Assembly (NCBI RefSeq): GCF_030817415.1 | Contig: NZ_JAUSZI010000002.1 | Span: 682,001 to 746,000, forward strand | Direction of reading: 5' to 3' | DNA: 64,000 bases | Source: Streptomyces umbrinus | GTDB lineage: Bacteria > Actinomycetota > Actinomycetes > Streptomycetales > Streptomycetaceae | Notes under the pieces: generated by a model | Told to the model about the DNA's origin: nothing | What the model saw: the letters and a program-made list of their open reading frames with translations, nothing else | Database searches by the model: none | In this document: one piece after another, positions 44,687 to 53,442 of the stretch | Layout: each line of letters starts with the position of its first letter | How positions within the stretch are numbered: the first letter of the stretch is position 1 | Program-made: the position numbers and the translations under genes

Positions 44687-45523
44687 ATGAGACTGGTCTG
44701 GCAATTCCTGGCCGTCGCGGCGGTCGCGTTCATCGGCGGCCAGGCGCTTGCCGCGCTGGAGGACCACCCGTGGCTGCAACTGGCCGTCGGCGTCCCGACA
44801 GCCGTGCTCGCGGTGCTTGTCTACGGGTGGGTGGTACGGCGGACCGAGCACCGCACGTCCACGGAAGTGGCCCCGGAAGGCTCCCCGGCCGCGATAGGCC
44901 GCGGAACACTGATCGGCGCCGCGCTGTTCGGGGCCGTCATGGTGAACCTCTTCACCTCCGGGCACTACGAGGTCGACGGCGTGGGCTCGGTGTCGGGCGC
45001 GGCGGGGCTGTTCGGCTTCATGGCCGCCGCCGCGGTGACGGAGGAACTGCTGTTCCGCGGTGTCCTGTTCCGCATCACCGAGGAACGCATCGGCACGTGG
45101 ATCGCGCTGGTGCTGACCGGCGCCCTGTTCGGCCTGTCGCATCTGCTCAACCCGAACGCCGGCCTGTGGGGTGCCACCGCCATCGCCATCGAGGCCGGCG
45201 GCATGCTCACCGCCGCGTACGTCGCCACCCGCAAGCTGTGGGTGCCGATCGGTCTGCACTTCGGCTGGAACTTCGCGGCGTCCGGCATCTTCAGCACCGA
45301 GGTCTCGGGCAACGACACGCCTCAGGGACTGCTGGACTCCGCGATGTCGGGCCCGAAGCTGCTCACCGGCGGCGACTTCGGCCCGGAGGGAAGCGTGTAC
45401 TCGGTGCTGTTCTGCGTACTGGCGACGATCGCGTTCATGTGGCTGGCCCACCGGCGCGGCCATGTGTTGCCCCGCCGTCGGCGAGCCGAGCGGACCGACA
45501 CCACCGCTACACTCCCCCGATGA
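44687..45523 (+). CDS. CPBP-family intramembrane metalloprotease
   Basis: 278 residues from ATG 44687 (TAGGAG upstream); a longer open frame begins before it but has no support. It has about eight membrane helices. The CPBP/Abi motifs are all present: TEELLFRGVLF (E119, E120 and R124 of EExxxR), LFGLSHLLNP (His152) and PIGLHFGWNF (the second His with Asn). Relatives include Rce1-type CAAX proteases and bacteriocin self-immunity proteins. It overlaps the histidine-kinase start by 4 bp (ATGA), so the protease may belong to the same signalling unit. Confidence 0.9.
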   Translation: MRLVWQFLAVAAVAFIGGQALAALEDHPWLQLAVGVPTAVLAVLVYGWVVRRTEHRTSTEVAPEGSPAAIGRGTLIGAALFGAVMVNLFTSGHYEVDGVGSVSGAAGLFGFMAAAAVTEELLFRGVLFRITEERIGTWIALVLTGALFGLSHLLNPNAGLWGATAIAIEAGGMLTAAYVATRKLWVPIGLHFGWNFAASGIFSTEVSGNDTPQGLLDSAMSGPKLLTGGDFGPEGSVYSVLFCVLATIAFMWLAHRRGHVLPRRRRAERTDTTATLPR

Positions 45524-46670
45524 TCAGTCTTCGGCGGCCCCCCGAGTGGTGGCACCGCGCCGACGTCACGATCCGGGATCTCCCGATCGGATTGCTGTGC
45601 CTCGCCGCGTCGTTCCTGCCGGGGTTCTACGGCACGCAGATCGGCAACCTGCCGCACCGCCCCTTCGACGCACTGGCCTTCGTGGCGATCGCCCTCGAAT
45701 GCTTCCCGCTCGCCGTGCGCCGACGGTGGCCGGCCGTCTGCCTCGCCCTGGTGTCGGCCGGCTTCGCCATCGACCAGATCCGCGGCTACCACTCGTTCGC
45801 GGGCACCGCGCTGCCGATCGCGCTGCTGAGCGTGGGGGCCCATCTGGAACGGCACCGGCGTACCGCCGCGATTGCCTTCTCCGTGGCGTACGTGCCGCTG
45901 GCGGTCGCGCTCATCCTGCTCGACTCGGGCGAGCCGCCGAGCGGGTTCGTGACGTTCTATCTGGCGATGGTCCTCGCGTGGGGTTTCGGGGCGTGGCTGC
46001 GCTCCACACCCGGGTCGCGGATGCCGAACGCCGCACCCGTATCGCCGAGGACACCCGTACCGCCGAACGCACGCGCATCGCCAGCGAGTTGCACGATGTC
46101 GTGACCCATCACGTGACGGCGATGGTCGTGCAGGCCGAGGCGGCGCGCTATCTGACCGCCTCACCCGATCGCCTCGACCAGACCCTGACCGCCGTCTCCG
46201 ACACCGGCCGGCGGGCCATCACCGACCTTCGGCACCTGCTCGACCTGCTCAACCCCGACCACGGCACCGAGGCCAGAACGCCGTCCGTCGGCAGACTGCT
46301 CACACTCGTGGAGCAGACGCGCCGGGCCGGTCAGCCGGTGGAGTTCACCGAGGAGGGCACACCGGCGGAGTCGACCGGCAGCGCCGACCTCGTGGCCTAC
46401 CGGGTCGTGCAGGAGGCCCTGACCAACGCCCTCAAATACGCTCACGGCAGCCGCACTTCGGTCCAGGTGCGCCATGCCGAAAAGGAGATCACCGTGGAGG
46501 TCAGTACGGACGGTTCCGGCTCGCGGGCCGGGTCCCCCGGCGGGAGCGGGCGGGGCCTGGCCGGTCTCCGCGAACGGGTGGACGTCCTGGGCGGCGACTT
46601 CAGCGCGGGCACGCAGACGGCCGGTGGCTTCGTCGTACGGGCGCGGATACCCGCGGGGAGCCCGTCGTGA
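45520..46670 (+). pseudogene. NarL-type sensor histidine kinase, broken by one frameshift
   Basis: From ATG 45520 the frame encodes four or five membrane helices (ISLRRPPEWW to LAMVLAWGFGAWLRS) and then ends early at 46104 in non-protein sequence. One frame over, from about 46005, the protein resumes as HTRVADAERRTRIAEDTRTA, followed by ERTRIASELHDVVTHHVTAM (HisKA_3 phospho-acceptor His), YRVVQEALTNALKYAHG and GRGLAGLRERVDVLGGDF to 46670. A single missing base at about 46004 (CTCCACACC for CTCNCACACC) explains it; corrected, the kinase would be about 383 residues. Either the kinase is dead and the regulator behind it is orphaned, or this is a sequencing error. Confidence 0.82.
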
Positions 46671-47326
46671 CCGCACCGATCCGGGTCCTGGTCTGCGACG
46701 ACCAGGTGCTGATCCGCACCGGACTGGTGACGATCATCGGCGCCCAGCCCGACATGGAGGTGGCCGGCGAGTGCGGGGACGGGCGGGCCGCGGTCGACCT
46801 CGCCGGCCAAGTGCACCCGGACGTCGTGGTGATGGATGTACGCATGCCGGTGCTGGACGGCATCGAAGCCACCCGCCTGCTGGCCGGTGCCGGGGTGCCA
46901 CATCCTGTCAAGGTGCTCGTGGTGACCACGTTCAACCTTGACGAGTACGTCTACGAGGCGCTGCGCGCGGGGGCCAGCGGGTTCCTGCTCAAGGACGCAC
47001 CGCCGGCCCAACTGCTCCACGGGATCCGGACCGTGGGCACGGGCGCGGCACTGCTGGACCCCGAGGTGACGCGTCGGCTCGTGGGCAGGTACGCCGCCCG
47101 CATCCGGCCCGCCGAGGGCGGCCCCCACGACATCCCGCTGACGCCTCGCGAACTGGAGGTCCTTCGGCTCATCGCCAACGGCCTCTCCAACAGCGAGATC
47201 GCCGCGACCCTCGTGATCAGCCCGGAGACCGTCAAGACATTCGTCTCCCGCATCCTCGCGAAACTCAACCTCCGCGACCGCGTCCAAGCGGTCGTGTACG
47301 CCTACCGCCAGGGACTAGTGACCTGA
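46667..47326 (+). CDS. NarL/LuxR-family response regulator
   Basis: 219 residues from GTG 46667, overlapping the kinase stop by 4 bp. The receiver shows DD at 11-12, Asp57 (VVVMDVRMPVLDG) and Lys in SGFLLKDAPP. The LuxR HTH has TPRELEVLRLIANGLSNSEI and PETVKTFVSRILAKLNLRDR. It is the partner of the frameshifted kinase. It converges on the DoxX gene with only 5 bp between the stops. Confidence 0.94.
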   Translation: MTAPIRVLVCDDQVLIRTGLVTIIGAQPDMEVAGECGDGRAAVDLAGQVHPDVVVMDVRMPVLDGIEATRLLAGAGVPHPVKVLVVTTFNLDEYVYEALRAGASGFLLKDAPPAQLLHGIRTVGTGAALLDPEVTRRLVGRYAARIRPAEGGPHDIPLTPRELEVLRLIANGLSNSEIAATLVISPETVKTFVSRILAKLNLRDRVQAVVYAYRQGLVT

Positions 47327-47331
47327 CATCG

Positions 47332-47784
47332 CTACCGGGCCCGTTCGGTCATCGGGCTCGCGACGGGGCGTGCGCCGCTCCCGCGGCCGACCAGGCCCGC
47401 GAGGGCGAAGGCACCGGGGCCGGAGAAAACGATGAGCAGGAATCCCCAGCAGAAGAGGACCGGTGAGAGTCCCCCGTTCTGCAAGGGGAAGAGGCCGTCC
47501 TGCTGGTGCTCCGTGAAGTACGCGAACGCCATGATGCCCGAGCTGAGGAACGCCGCGCTGCGGGTGGCGACCCCGAGGAGAACGAGAACGCCGCACACCA
47601 GCTCGATCACCCCGGCGTACCAGAAAGGCCAGTCGCCCGTCGGGCTGGCCTTCCGGTCCAGCACCCCGAAAACCGTGGCAGCGCCCTCGCTGGCGAACAA
47701 CAGGCCAAGGACCATACGGAACAAGCCCAGCACGAACGGCTGGCGCGTCGTCAGCCAGTCTCCGAGGCGCGGAGTGGTGGTCAT
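47332..47784 (-). CDS. DoxX-family membrane protein
   Basis: 150 residues with four membrane helices. RMVLGLLFASEGAATVFGV and FWYAGVIELVCGVLVLLGV are the paired helices 1-2 of the DoxX family (R-hydrophobic-x-G-x-F-x-x-x-G, then E-x-x-x-G-x-x-L-x-x-G). FLSSGIMAFAYFTEHQQDGL and the helix near LFCWGFLLIVF complete the set. DoxX-type proteins are linked to thiosulfate or thiol redox chemistry in some species; no such partners are here. Confidence 0.88.
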   Translation of the reverse strand: MTTTPRLGDWLTTRQPFVLGLFRMVLGLLFASEGAATVFGVLDRKASPTGDWPFWYAGVIELVCGVLVLLGVATRSAAFLSSGIMAFAYFTEHQQDGLFPLQNGGLSPVLFCWGFLLIVFSGPGAFALAGLVGRGSGARPVASPMTERAR

Positions 47785-48020
47785 CGGTACTCCTCGAAAG
47801 TGTCACAACGGAATTCAGGGGGCGATGAACCACAGGATGCAGGTAGAACCCCCTAGTTGACCGTACGTGTCCGGAGCGCTCCGGGTTCAAACGGGTTCTG
47901 ATGTCTCTGTGCACCGTGATCGTCGTCGCCTGCGTCGGGTCTGAACCGCCCCGATCCCGCACTGGCACTCACCAAGTGGCAGACGGCATGATGTCCACCC
48001 GGAGCCCATAGGGAGTAGTC

Positions 48021-48308
48021 ATGAGATCGCGCCTGCAGTGGACCCACGACCGCGGGGAGCATGTCATAGTCGGCCGCAAGCAGACGTACACAGCCGAGAT
48101 CTTCATCAAGTTCTTTGTCCTGGCCGGCCTCCTGTACATGCCGGTTCTCATCTTCAAATGGGGTGAGTGGATCCCGTTCGCCGGAGCCAGCGTCTACCTG
48201 CTCTGGGAGCTGGGCCGCTCCAACAGCGCACTCGGCGAACTCGCCGAACTCTGGAACGAGCAGCACGAGCAGCGGCAGGAGCCGGCTCGCAGCGACTCGC
48301 TCCAGTGA
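48021..48308 (+). CDS. Small membrane protein of unknown function
   Basis: 95 residues from ATG 48021. Two membrane helices (about residues 27-45, IFIKFFVLAGLLYMPVLIF, and 50-64) are followed by an acidic coiled segment LGRSNSALGELAELWNEQHE. The N-terminus is basic and cytoplasmic. Family not recognised. The composition and the terminator at 48339 right behind it support a real gene. Confidence 0.55.
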   Translation: MRSRLQWTHDRGEHVIVGRKQTYTAEIFIKFFVLAGLLYMPVLIFKWGEWIPFAGASVYLLWELGRSNSALGELAELWNEQHEQRQEPARSDSLQ

Positions 48309-48338
48309 CACAGCCCGCCAGTTGACGCACCTGCTGCC

Positions 48339-48370
48339 GCGCCCCGACCACGCGAGAGTGGCCGGGGCGC
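48339..48370. terminator. Bidirectional hairpin terminator
   Basis: Arms GCGCCCCGACCAC and GTGGCCGGGGCGC pair over 13 bp with one mismatch around the loop GCGAGA. It lies between the convergent genes ending at 48308 (plus) and 48388 (minus), so it can serve both. Confidence 0.7.
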
Positions 48371-48387
48371 CCGCCACATCGCACCTG

Positions 48388-49203
48388 TCAGTGGTGGTGG
48401 CCCTGGCGGCCGAGGGTCTCCTCCGGGCTCGCGCCGGGGCGGGTCCACTGCGGTACGGGTCGGCTGGTCGGGCCCCAGGTGGCGATGCCGTCGGCGTCCG
48501 AGCGCCAGTACCAGCAGGCCTGTTGACCCACGGACGGGTGTCCCTCGCGGACATCGCCGATCACGGACCGGCCCTCGGGATTGTCCTCCCACGCCTCGCC
48601 GCGGCCGTAGGGCGTCATGTCGAGCAGGCTGAGTGAGCCGTTGACCGGCTCGTTGCCACGGCCCGTCGTGGAGTAGGTGAGGAACACGCGGTCACCTTCA
48701 CGCAGGAAGCAGGCGATGTGCCCCATTCCTCCGCCGACCGGCGCCTCCACTCCCCGTACCGAATACCAGGGCTGGGTGTACCCCATGAACTCGACATACG
48801 GAGCCACCTCGTCCCACGCTCCCGTGGTCAGCACGGCGTACGAGACGCCCCGGGCGTTGAGGTAGACGGCGTCCTTCACGTGCCAGGCCGTGGTGGTGCA
48901 GCCCTCGCACTGTCCCTGGTGCGGCGCGCCGTCGTACCACATGTGCTGGTAGACCACGAGCTCGTCGCGCCCCTGGAACAGGTCCAGGAACGGGACCGGG
49001 CCGTCGGCTCCGACGACCTCGACCGTCCCGTCGAGCTCGACCATCGGCAGGCGACGCCGGGCAGCGGCGATCGCGTCGCCCTCACGGGTGTGCGCCTTCT
49101 CGCGGACCAGCAGTTCGTCACGGGCGGCCTGCCAGATGGCGAGGTCGACGACCGGCGGCTTGCCGGGGAGGTCGCTGCTCGCGTTGCCGGGCGTGGTCGT
49201 CAT
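48388..49203 (-). CDS. DUF899-family protein (thioredoxin-like fold)
   Basis: 271 residues from ATG 49203. DUF899 hallmarks are RDELLVREKAHTREGDAIAA, LPMVELDGTVEVVGADGPVP, LDLFQGRDELVVYQHMWYDG, a CEGCTTTAWHV block with a Cys pair, and FLTYSTTGRGNEP. The family has a thioredoxin-like fold and the C-x-x-C suggests redox activity, but its reaction is unproven. No operon partner; a TetR gene is upstream in the same orientation. Confidence 0.9.
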   Translation of the reverse strand: MTTTPGNASSDLPGKPPVVDLAIWQAARDELLVREKAHTREGDAIAAARRRLPMVELDGTVEVVGADGPVPFLDLFQGRDELVVYQHMWYDGAPHQGQCEGCTTTAWHVKDAVYLNARGVSYAVLTTGAWDEVAPYVEFMGYTQPWYSVRGVEAPVGGGMGHIACFLREGDRVFLTYSTTGRGNEPVNGSLSLLDMTPYGRGEAWEDNPEGRSVIGDVREGHPSVGQQACWYWRSDADGIATWGPTSRPVPQWTRPGASPEETLGRQGHHH

Positions 49204-49370
49204 GGTGTCCTCCGTGGTGTCTCGTGCCGGGGCAGCGCCGTACGGCGTCTGTGCGACGTCCCTACGATGTCTACGACGCTCACCGGAACAGACTCACGGC
49301 CCCGCCGAAACTCATCGCGGCAGGGAGCGCCCTCGGCCGTCCGAGGCCCCGGCATCCACGGCTGCCACGA

Positions 49371-49952
49371 TCAGTGCGGTTGGCGTAGGCCCGCGACGAG
49401 GAGTTCGACCAGTCGGCGTGCGTCGTAGCGGGAATCGCTGTCGGCGCCGATGCAGAGGTTTCCGACGCCGCGCATGAGCTGGTAGGCGGTCAGGTCGGAG
49501 CGGATCTCGCCGGAGGCGGCGGCAGCGTCGAGGAGCTGGGTGCACACCGGCAGGAGGCGGTCGAGGAAGTAGGAGTGCAGCGTTTCGAAGCCGGCGTTGT
49601 CGGTCTGCAGAGCGGCCGCGAGTCCGTGCTTGGTGACCAGGAAGTCGACGAAGAGGTCGACCCACTGTCCGAGGGCGGCGTGAGGTGTCGCGCTGGTCCC
49701 CAGCAGGGCCGGGCCGGCCTCGGCACAGGCGTCGACCTGGTGGCGGTAGACGGCGATGACAAGATCCGCCCGGGTCGGGAAGTGACGGTAGATCGTGCCC
49801 AGTCCGACGCCGGCCTTGGTCGCGATGTCACGTACCGGCGCTTCCACGCCCGACGTGACGAAGACCGCGGCGGCCGCGTCGAGCAAGGTCTCCTTGTTGC
49901 GCCGGGCGTCCTTCCGTTTGGACTGGCCCGCGCCCTCGTCGCTGTCGTTCAC
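49371..49952 (-). CDS. TetR-family regulator
   Basis: 193 residues from GTG 49952 (VNDSDEGAGQSKRKDARRNK), preferred over the ATG further upstream at about 50030 because that would place the operators inside the gene. The DNA-binding domain is ETLLDAAAAVFVTSGVEAPV followed by DIATKAGVGLGTIYRHFPTR (residues about 20-65). The ligand domain is helical, with a 'GQWVDLFVDFLVTKHGLAAA' block typical of the SbtR-like C-terminal group. It is divergent from the aldo/keto reductase gene at 50105, with palindromes between the two. Confidence 0.9.
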   Translation of the reverse strand: MNDSDEGAGQSKRKDARRNKETLLDAAAAVFVTSGVEAPVRDIATKAGVGLGTIYRHFPTRADLVIAVYRHQVDACAEAGPALLGTSATPHAALGQWVDLFVDFLVTKHGLAAALQTDNAGFETLHSYFLDRLLPVCTQLLDAAAASGEIRSDLTAYQLMRGVGNLCIGADSDSRYDARRLVELLVAGLRQPH

Positions 49953-49983
49953 CGCGCCACCCTCCGCCGTCGAGCTTGCAAAC

Positions 49984-50013
49984 CGGAACAGCGTTCCGTA
50001 TCGTTCCGGAACG
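49984..50013. promoter_or_regulatory. Palindromic TetR operator candidates
   Basis: CGGAACAGCGTTCCG (49984-49998) has 6-bp arms around AGC, and CGTTCCGGAACG (50002-50013) is a perfect 12-bp palindrome with the same half-site GTTCCG. A further half-site GGTTCCG follows at 50015. They sit between the divergent TetR (49952) and aldo/keto reductase (50105) genes, the standard place for autoregulation and target control. Confidence 0.75.
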
Positions 50014-50104
50014 AGGTTCCGTTTGCTCATGATGCCAGAGCAGGGGCCCGGCAACCAAGCCATGCAGTGACACCACGCTTCACCCGCAATGGAGGATCAC
50101 GGTC

Positions 50105-51124
50105 ATGCAGTACCGCACCTTGGGCCGCACCGGTGTGCAGGTCAGCTCCCTCGCGCTCGGCGCGATGAACTTCGGCAGGATCGGGCGCACCACGCAGGAC
50201 GAGGTCACCGCTGTCGTCGACGCCGCCATCGAGGGCGGGATCAATGTCATCGACACGGCCGACGCGTACAGCGGCGGCGAGTCCGAGGAGATGGTCGGCA
50301 AGGCCGTCGCCGGCCGCCGCGACGACATCATGCTGGCCACGAAGGCGACCCTGCCGATGGGCGACGAGCGCAACCATCAGGGCAGCTCGCGCCGCTGGCT
50401 GGTCACCGAGCTGGACAACAGCCTGCGCCGTCTCCGTGTCGACCATGTCGATCTCTACCAGATCCACCGGTGGGACCCGACCACCAGCGACGAGGAGACG
50501 CTGTCGGCCCTCACCGACCTGCAACGCGCGGGAAAGATCCGCTACTTCGGCTCCTCGACCTTCCCGGCGTACCGCATCGTGCAGGCACAGTGGGCCGCCC
50601 GCGAGCACCACCTGAGCCGCTACGTCACCGAACAGCCCAGCTACTCGATCCTGCAGCGCGGGATCGAGACCCATGTCCTGCCCGTGGCCGAGGAGTACGG
50701 GCTCGGAGTGCTGGCGTGGAGCCCGCTGGCCTCGGGCTGGCTGTCGGGGGCGATCCGCGAGGGCCGGGACATCACCACCAGCCGCTCGGCGTTCATGCCG
50801 CAGCGCTTCGACACCGCCATTCCCTCCAACCGGGCCAGGCTCGACGCCGTCGAGAAGCTGGCCGGAGTCGCCGACGAGGCCGGCCTCACCATGATCCAGC
50901 TCGCGCTCGGATTCGTGACCGCGCACCCGGCCGTGACCAGCGCGCTGATCGGTCCCCGCACGCTGGACCACCTGCACTCGCAGCTCGCCGCCGCCGACAC
51001 CGTGCTCTCCGCCGACGTGCTGGACGCCATCGACACCATCGTCGCCCCCGGCACCGACCTGGCCGCACACGAGAAGAACGACACTCCGCCGGCCCTGCTC
51101 GACCCGGCACTGCGACGCCGCTGA
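50105..51124 (+). CDS. Aldo/keto reductase
   Basis: 339 residues from ATG 50105 (GGAGG upstream). The NADPH-dependent TIM-barrel family shows MQYRTLGRTGVQVSSLALGA, NVIDTADAYSGGESEEMVGK with the catalytic Asp and Tyr, ATKATLPMG with the Lys, and YQIHRWDPTT with the His equivalent. ALIGPRTLDHLHSQLAAADT is the C-terminal cofactor-binding block. This is the AKR11/YghZ-like group acting on small aldehydes or ketones. Probably repressed by the divergent TetR protein. Confidence 0.94.
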   Translation: MQYRTLGRTGVQVSSLALGAMNFGRIGRTTQDEVTAVVDAAIEGGINVIDTADAYSGGESEEMVGKAVAGRRDDIMLATKATLPMGDERNHQGSSRRWLVTELDNSLRRLRVDHVDLYQIHRWDPTTSDEETLSALTDLQRAGKIRYFGSSTFPAYRIVQAQWAAREHHLSRYVTEQPSYSILQRGIETHVLPVAEEYGLGVLAWSPLASGWLSGAIREGRDITTSRSAFMPQRFDTAIPSNRARLDAVEKLAGVADEAGLTMIQLALGFVTAHPAVTSALIGPRTLDHLHSQLAAADTVLSADVLDAIDTIVAPGTDLAAHEKNDTPPALLDPALRRR

Positions 51125-51231
51125 CGGCCAGCCCGCCACAGCGCGCCCACGTCCACATCAGACAGCCGGTACTCGTTCCGGCTCCCCGATCCGCCCGGTG
51201 GCCCTAGTTCTCGTCGGCCGGGTCCGGAGTC

Positions 51232-51981
51232 TCATCCGCGCTCGCGGAGGTACGCCTCCAGCTCGGCGGCCCCGGTCAGCATCGCCCGTCCGCGGGCCGA
51301 TACCCGACCTCGCCAGTCGGTCAGTGCGGCCTCCAGCGGCTCCAGCCCGCCGGCCGACCGCACCTGGGCGATCAGCGGGGCGATCTGCTCCAACAGGTAG
51401 CCGCCCCGCCTGAGTTGGTGGGCCAGCCGGGCATCCCGCACGTCGGACTCGTCGTAGACGCGGTATCCGGTCAGCGCGTCGCGGCGCGGGCGCACCAGCC
51501 CGGCACGCTCCCATTTGCGCAGCGTCGCGGGCCGGATCCCGAGCTCTCCCGCCAGCGGCCCGATGAACCTGTCGACGGGCCCGGAGCCCGCGTCGGGTCC
51601 AGCAGCCGAATCGCTCCCGTACGCGGTGGTGGGCTCCAGGTCGCGGAGGGCACTCTCCACGGCCTGGAGAGTGCGCCGGTCGTCGAGAAGCTGGGCGTGG
51701 CTCTCGTCGATCAGGCGGAACGCCTCATCGACCGCGCCCTGGTTCACGGCACGCATGATCGACGTCGCCGTCCGGTGGCCGTGGCCGGGCACCAGGGCAA
51801 GAAACGCGCGCAGGGCCTCCGCGTGCAGCGAGGTATAGGTGCGGTAGCCGGTGGGTGTGCGGTCAGCGGCCGGAAGGATGCCGGCCTCCTCGTAGTTCCT
51901 GACCGCCTGCGTGGACAGACCGTGCCCGCGCGCGAGATCGACCGGCCTGAGCCGCCCACCGTTTTGAAGGTTTCTTCCCAT
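51232..51981 (-). CDS. MerR-family regulator with two helix-turn-helix domains
   Basis: 249 residues from ATG 51981. The first MerR HTH is VDLARGHGLSTQAVRNYEEA-GILPAADRTPTGYRTY (residues about 14-50). A second complete MerR-type HTH follows at about residues 138-180: GELGIRPATLRKWERAGLVR and the YRVYDESDVRDA wing, then a coiled stretch. Most MerR proteins carry only one such domain and dimerise through a C-terminal helix, so two in one chain is unusual though known in actinomycetes. It is divergent from the erythromycin-esterase gene, with a palindrome between the starts. Confidence 0.88.
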   Translation of the reverse strand: MGRNLQNGGRLRPVDLARGHGLSTQAVRNYEEAGILPAADRTPTGYRTYTSLHAEALRAFLALVPGHGHRTATSIMRAVNQGAVDEAFRLIDESHAQLLDDRRTLQAVESALRDLEPTTAYGSDSAAGPDAGSGPVDRFIGPLAGELGIRPATLRKWERAGLVRPRRDALTGYRVYDESDVRDARLAHQLRRGGYLLEQIAPLIAQVRSAGGLEPLEAALTDWRGRVSARGRAMLTGAAELEAYLRERG

Positions 51982-52018
51982 GGCCCTGCCGATATCGCGC
52001 GAAAGTTTCAAAGGGAGG

Positions 52019-52036
52019 TTCAACGATACCGTTGAA
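52019..52036. promoter_or_regulatory. Palindrome in the MerR/esterase promoter region
   Basis: Arms TTCAACG and CGTTGAA around ATAC, in the 58-bp gap between the divergent starts at 51981 and 52040. It ends 3 bp before the esterase ATG, so a bound protein would block that promoter or the ribosome binding site GAAGG. It is a candidate operator for the two-HTH MerR protein. Confidence 0.6.
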
Positions 52037-52039
52037 GGC

Positions 52040-53242
52040 ATGGCTACTGACATCAAGGACGCCGCCCACGCCTTCGACGCTGCCGCAGTCATGAGGCTGC
52101 TTCCGACCCGCCCTCGCCTGCTCGCGCTGGGCGAGCCAACCCACGGCGAGGACACTCTGCTCGACCTGCGCAACGAACTCTTCCGGCAGCTTGTCGAGCA
52201 GGAGGGCTACAGGACGATCGCGATCGAGAGCGACTGCATGATGAGCCTGGTCGTGGACGACTTCATCACCTCGGGCAAGGGCACTCTCGACGACGTAATG
52301 GAGCACGGATTCAGCCACGGCAGGGGCGCGTCCGCGGCCAACCGCGAGCTCGTGCGCTGGATGCGCGCCCACAACGAGGGCCGACCCGAATCCGAGCAGG
52401 TCCGCTTCGCCGGTTTCGACGGCCCGCTGGAGATCGCCGCCGCCGCGAGCCCCCGGCAGACCCTCACCGCACTCCACGGCTACCTCACGGCCCAGGTGGA
52501 CGCGGACCTGCTCCCCTGCACCGCGGAAACACTCGACCGCCTGCTCGGCGCCGACGACCGGTGGACCGATCCCGCCGCGATGATGGACCCGTCCCAGTCC
52601 GTTGGGCAGTCGGCCGATGCCGGTCGGCTCCGGCTGCTCGCCGACGACCTGGTGGCGCTGCTGGACGCGCAGACACCACACCTGATCACGACGACCTCAC
52701 GGGAGGACTTGGACCGGGCGCGCCTGTACGGCCGCACCGCGACCGGCCTCCTGCGCTACCACCACTGGATGGCCGACACCTCACCCGCCCGCATGACACG
52801 GTTGTGCGCGCTGCGGGACCTGATGATGTCCCACAACCTCCTGGCCGTCGCCGCCCGGGGACCAGCACTCGTCCATGCCCAGAACTCCCATCTCCAGCGG
52901 GAGAAGAGCTCCATGCAGATGTGGCAGGGGCGGGTGGAGTGGTGGAGCGCCGGTGCGCTGGTGAGCGCCCAACTCGGCAAGGAATACGCCTTCGTGGCCA
53001 CGGCCCTCGGCACGATCCGCCACCAGGGAGTGGACACCCCGCCACCGGACACCCTCGAAGGCCTCCTCTACGAACTCCCGGACGACCGCTACGTCATCAA
53101 CGCCCCACAACTGACCACCGCCCTCGGCGACACGCCCCCCACACCCCGCGTCTCCCCCTGGTTCGGCTACGCCACGTTCGACCCGGCCCACCTGGCGGAC
53201 AGTGACGGGATCGTGTTCGTGAAGGATGTCCTGCGGAGCTAG
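52040..53242 (+). CDS. Erythromycin-esterase-family protein
   Basis: 400 residues from ATG 52040, the typical length. The conserved EreA/B-fold motifs are PRLLALGEPTHGEDTLLDLR (Glu and catalytic His), GYRTIAIESD, the FAGFDGP block, and ALVHAQNSHLQREKSSMQMW with the later His. True macrolide esterases are a minority of this fold; most members act on unknown esters. It is controlled, I infer, by the divergent two-HTH MerR protein through the palindrome at 52019. Confidence 0.9.
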   Translation: MATDIKDAAHAFDAAAVMRLLPTRPRLLALGEPTHGEDTLLDLRNELFRQLVEQEGYRTIAIESDCMMSLVVDDFITSGKGTLDDVMEHGFSHGRGASAANRELVRWMRAHNEGRPESEQVRFAGFDGPLEIAAAASPRQTLTALHGYLTAQVDADLLPCTAETLDRLLGADDRWTDPAAMMDPSQSVGQSADAGRLRLLADDLVALLDAQTPHLITTTSREDLDRARLYGRTATGLLRYHHWMADTSPARMTRLCALRDLMMSHNLLAVAARGPALVHAQNSHLQREKSSMQMWQGRVEWWSAGALVSAQLGKEYAFVATALGTIRHQGVDTPPPDTLEGLLYELPDDRYVINAPQLTTALGDTPPTPRVSPWFGYATFDPAHLADSDGIVFVKDVLRS

Positions 53243-53442
53243 TGCCACCACATGGTCGGCGACGCCGCGGACGGATAGCGCGTTATCCGTGGAAGAACTT
53301 CAGGACGACCTGAAGCAGGTGGGCCTCCCCTGTCCAATGTCCCCCGGCGACGACACACGCCGAACAGGTGACGTGGGTGTGCCGGCGGGCCAACGTCCCG
53401 ACTCCGGTGCGGTGTCAGTGCCTCCTGGCATGCTCTGCCGCC

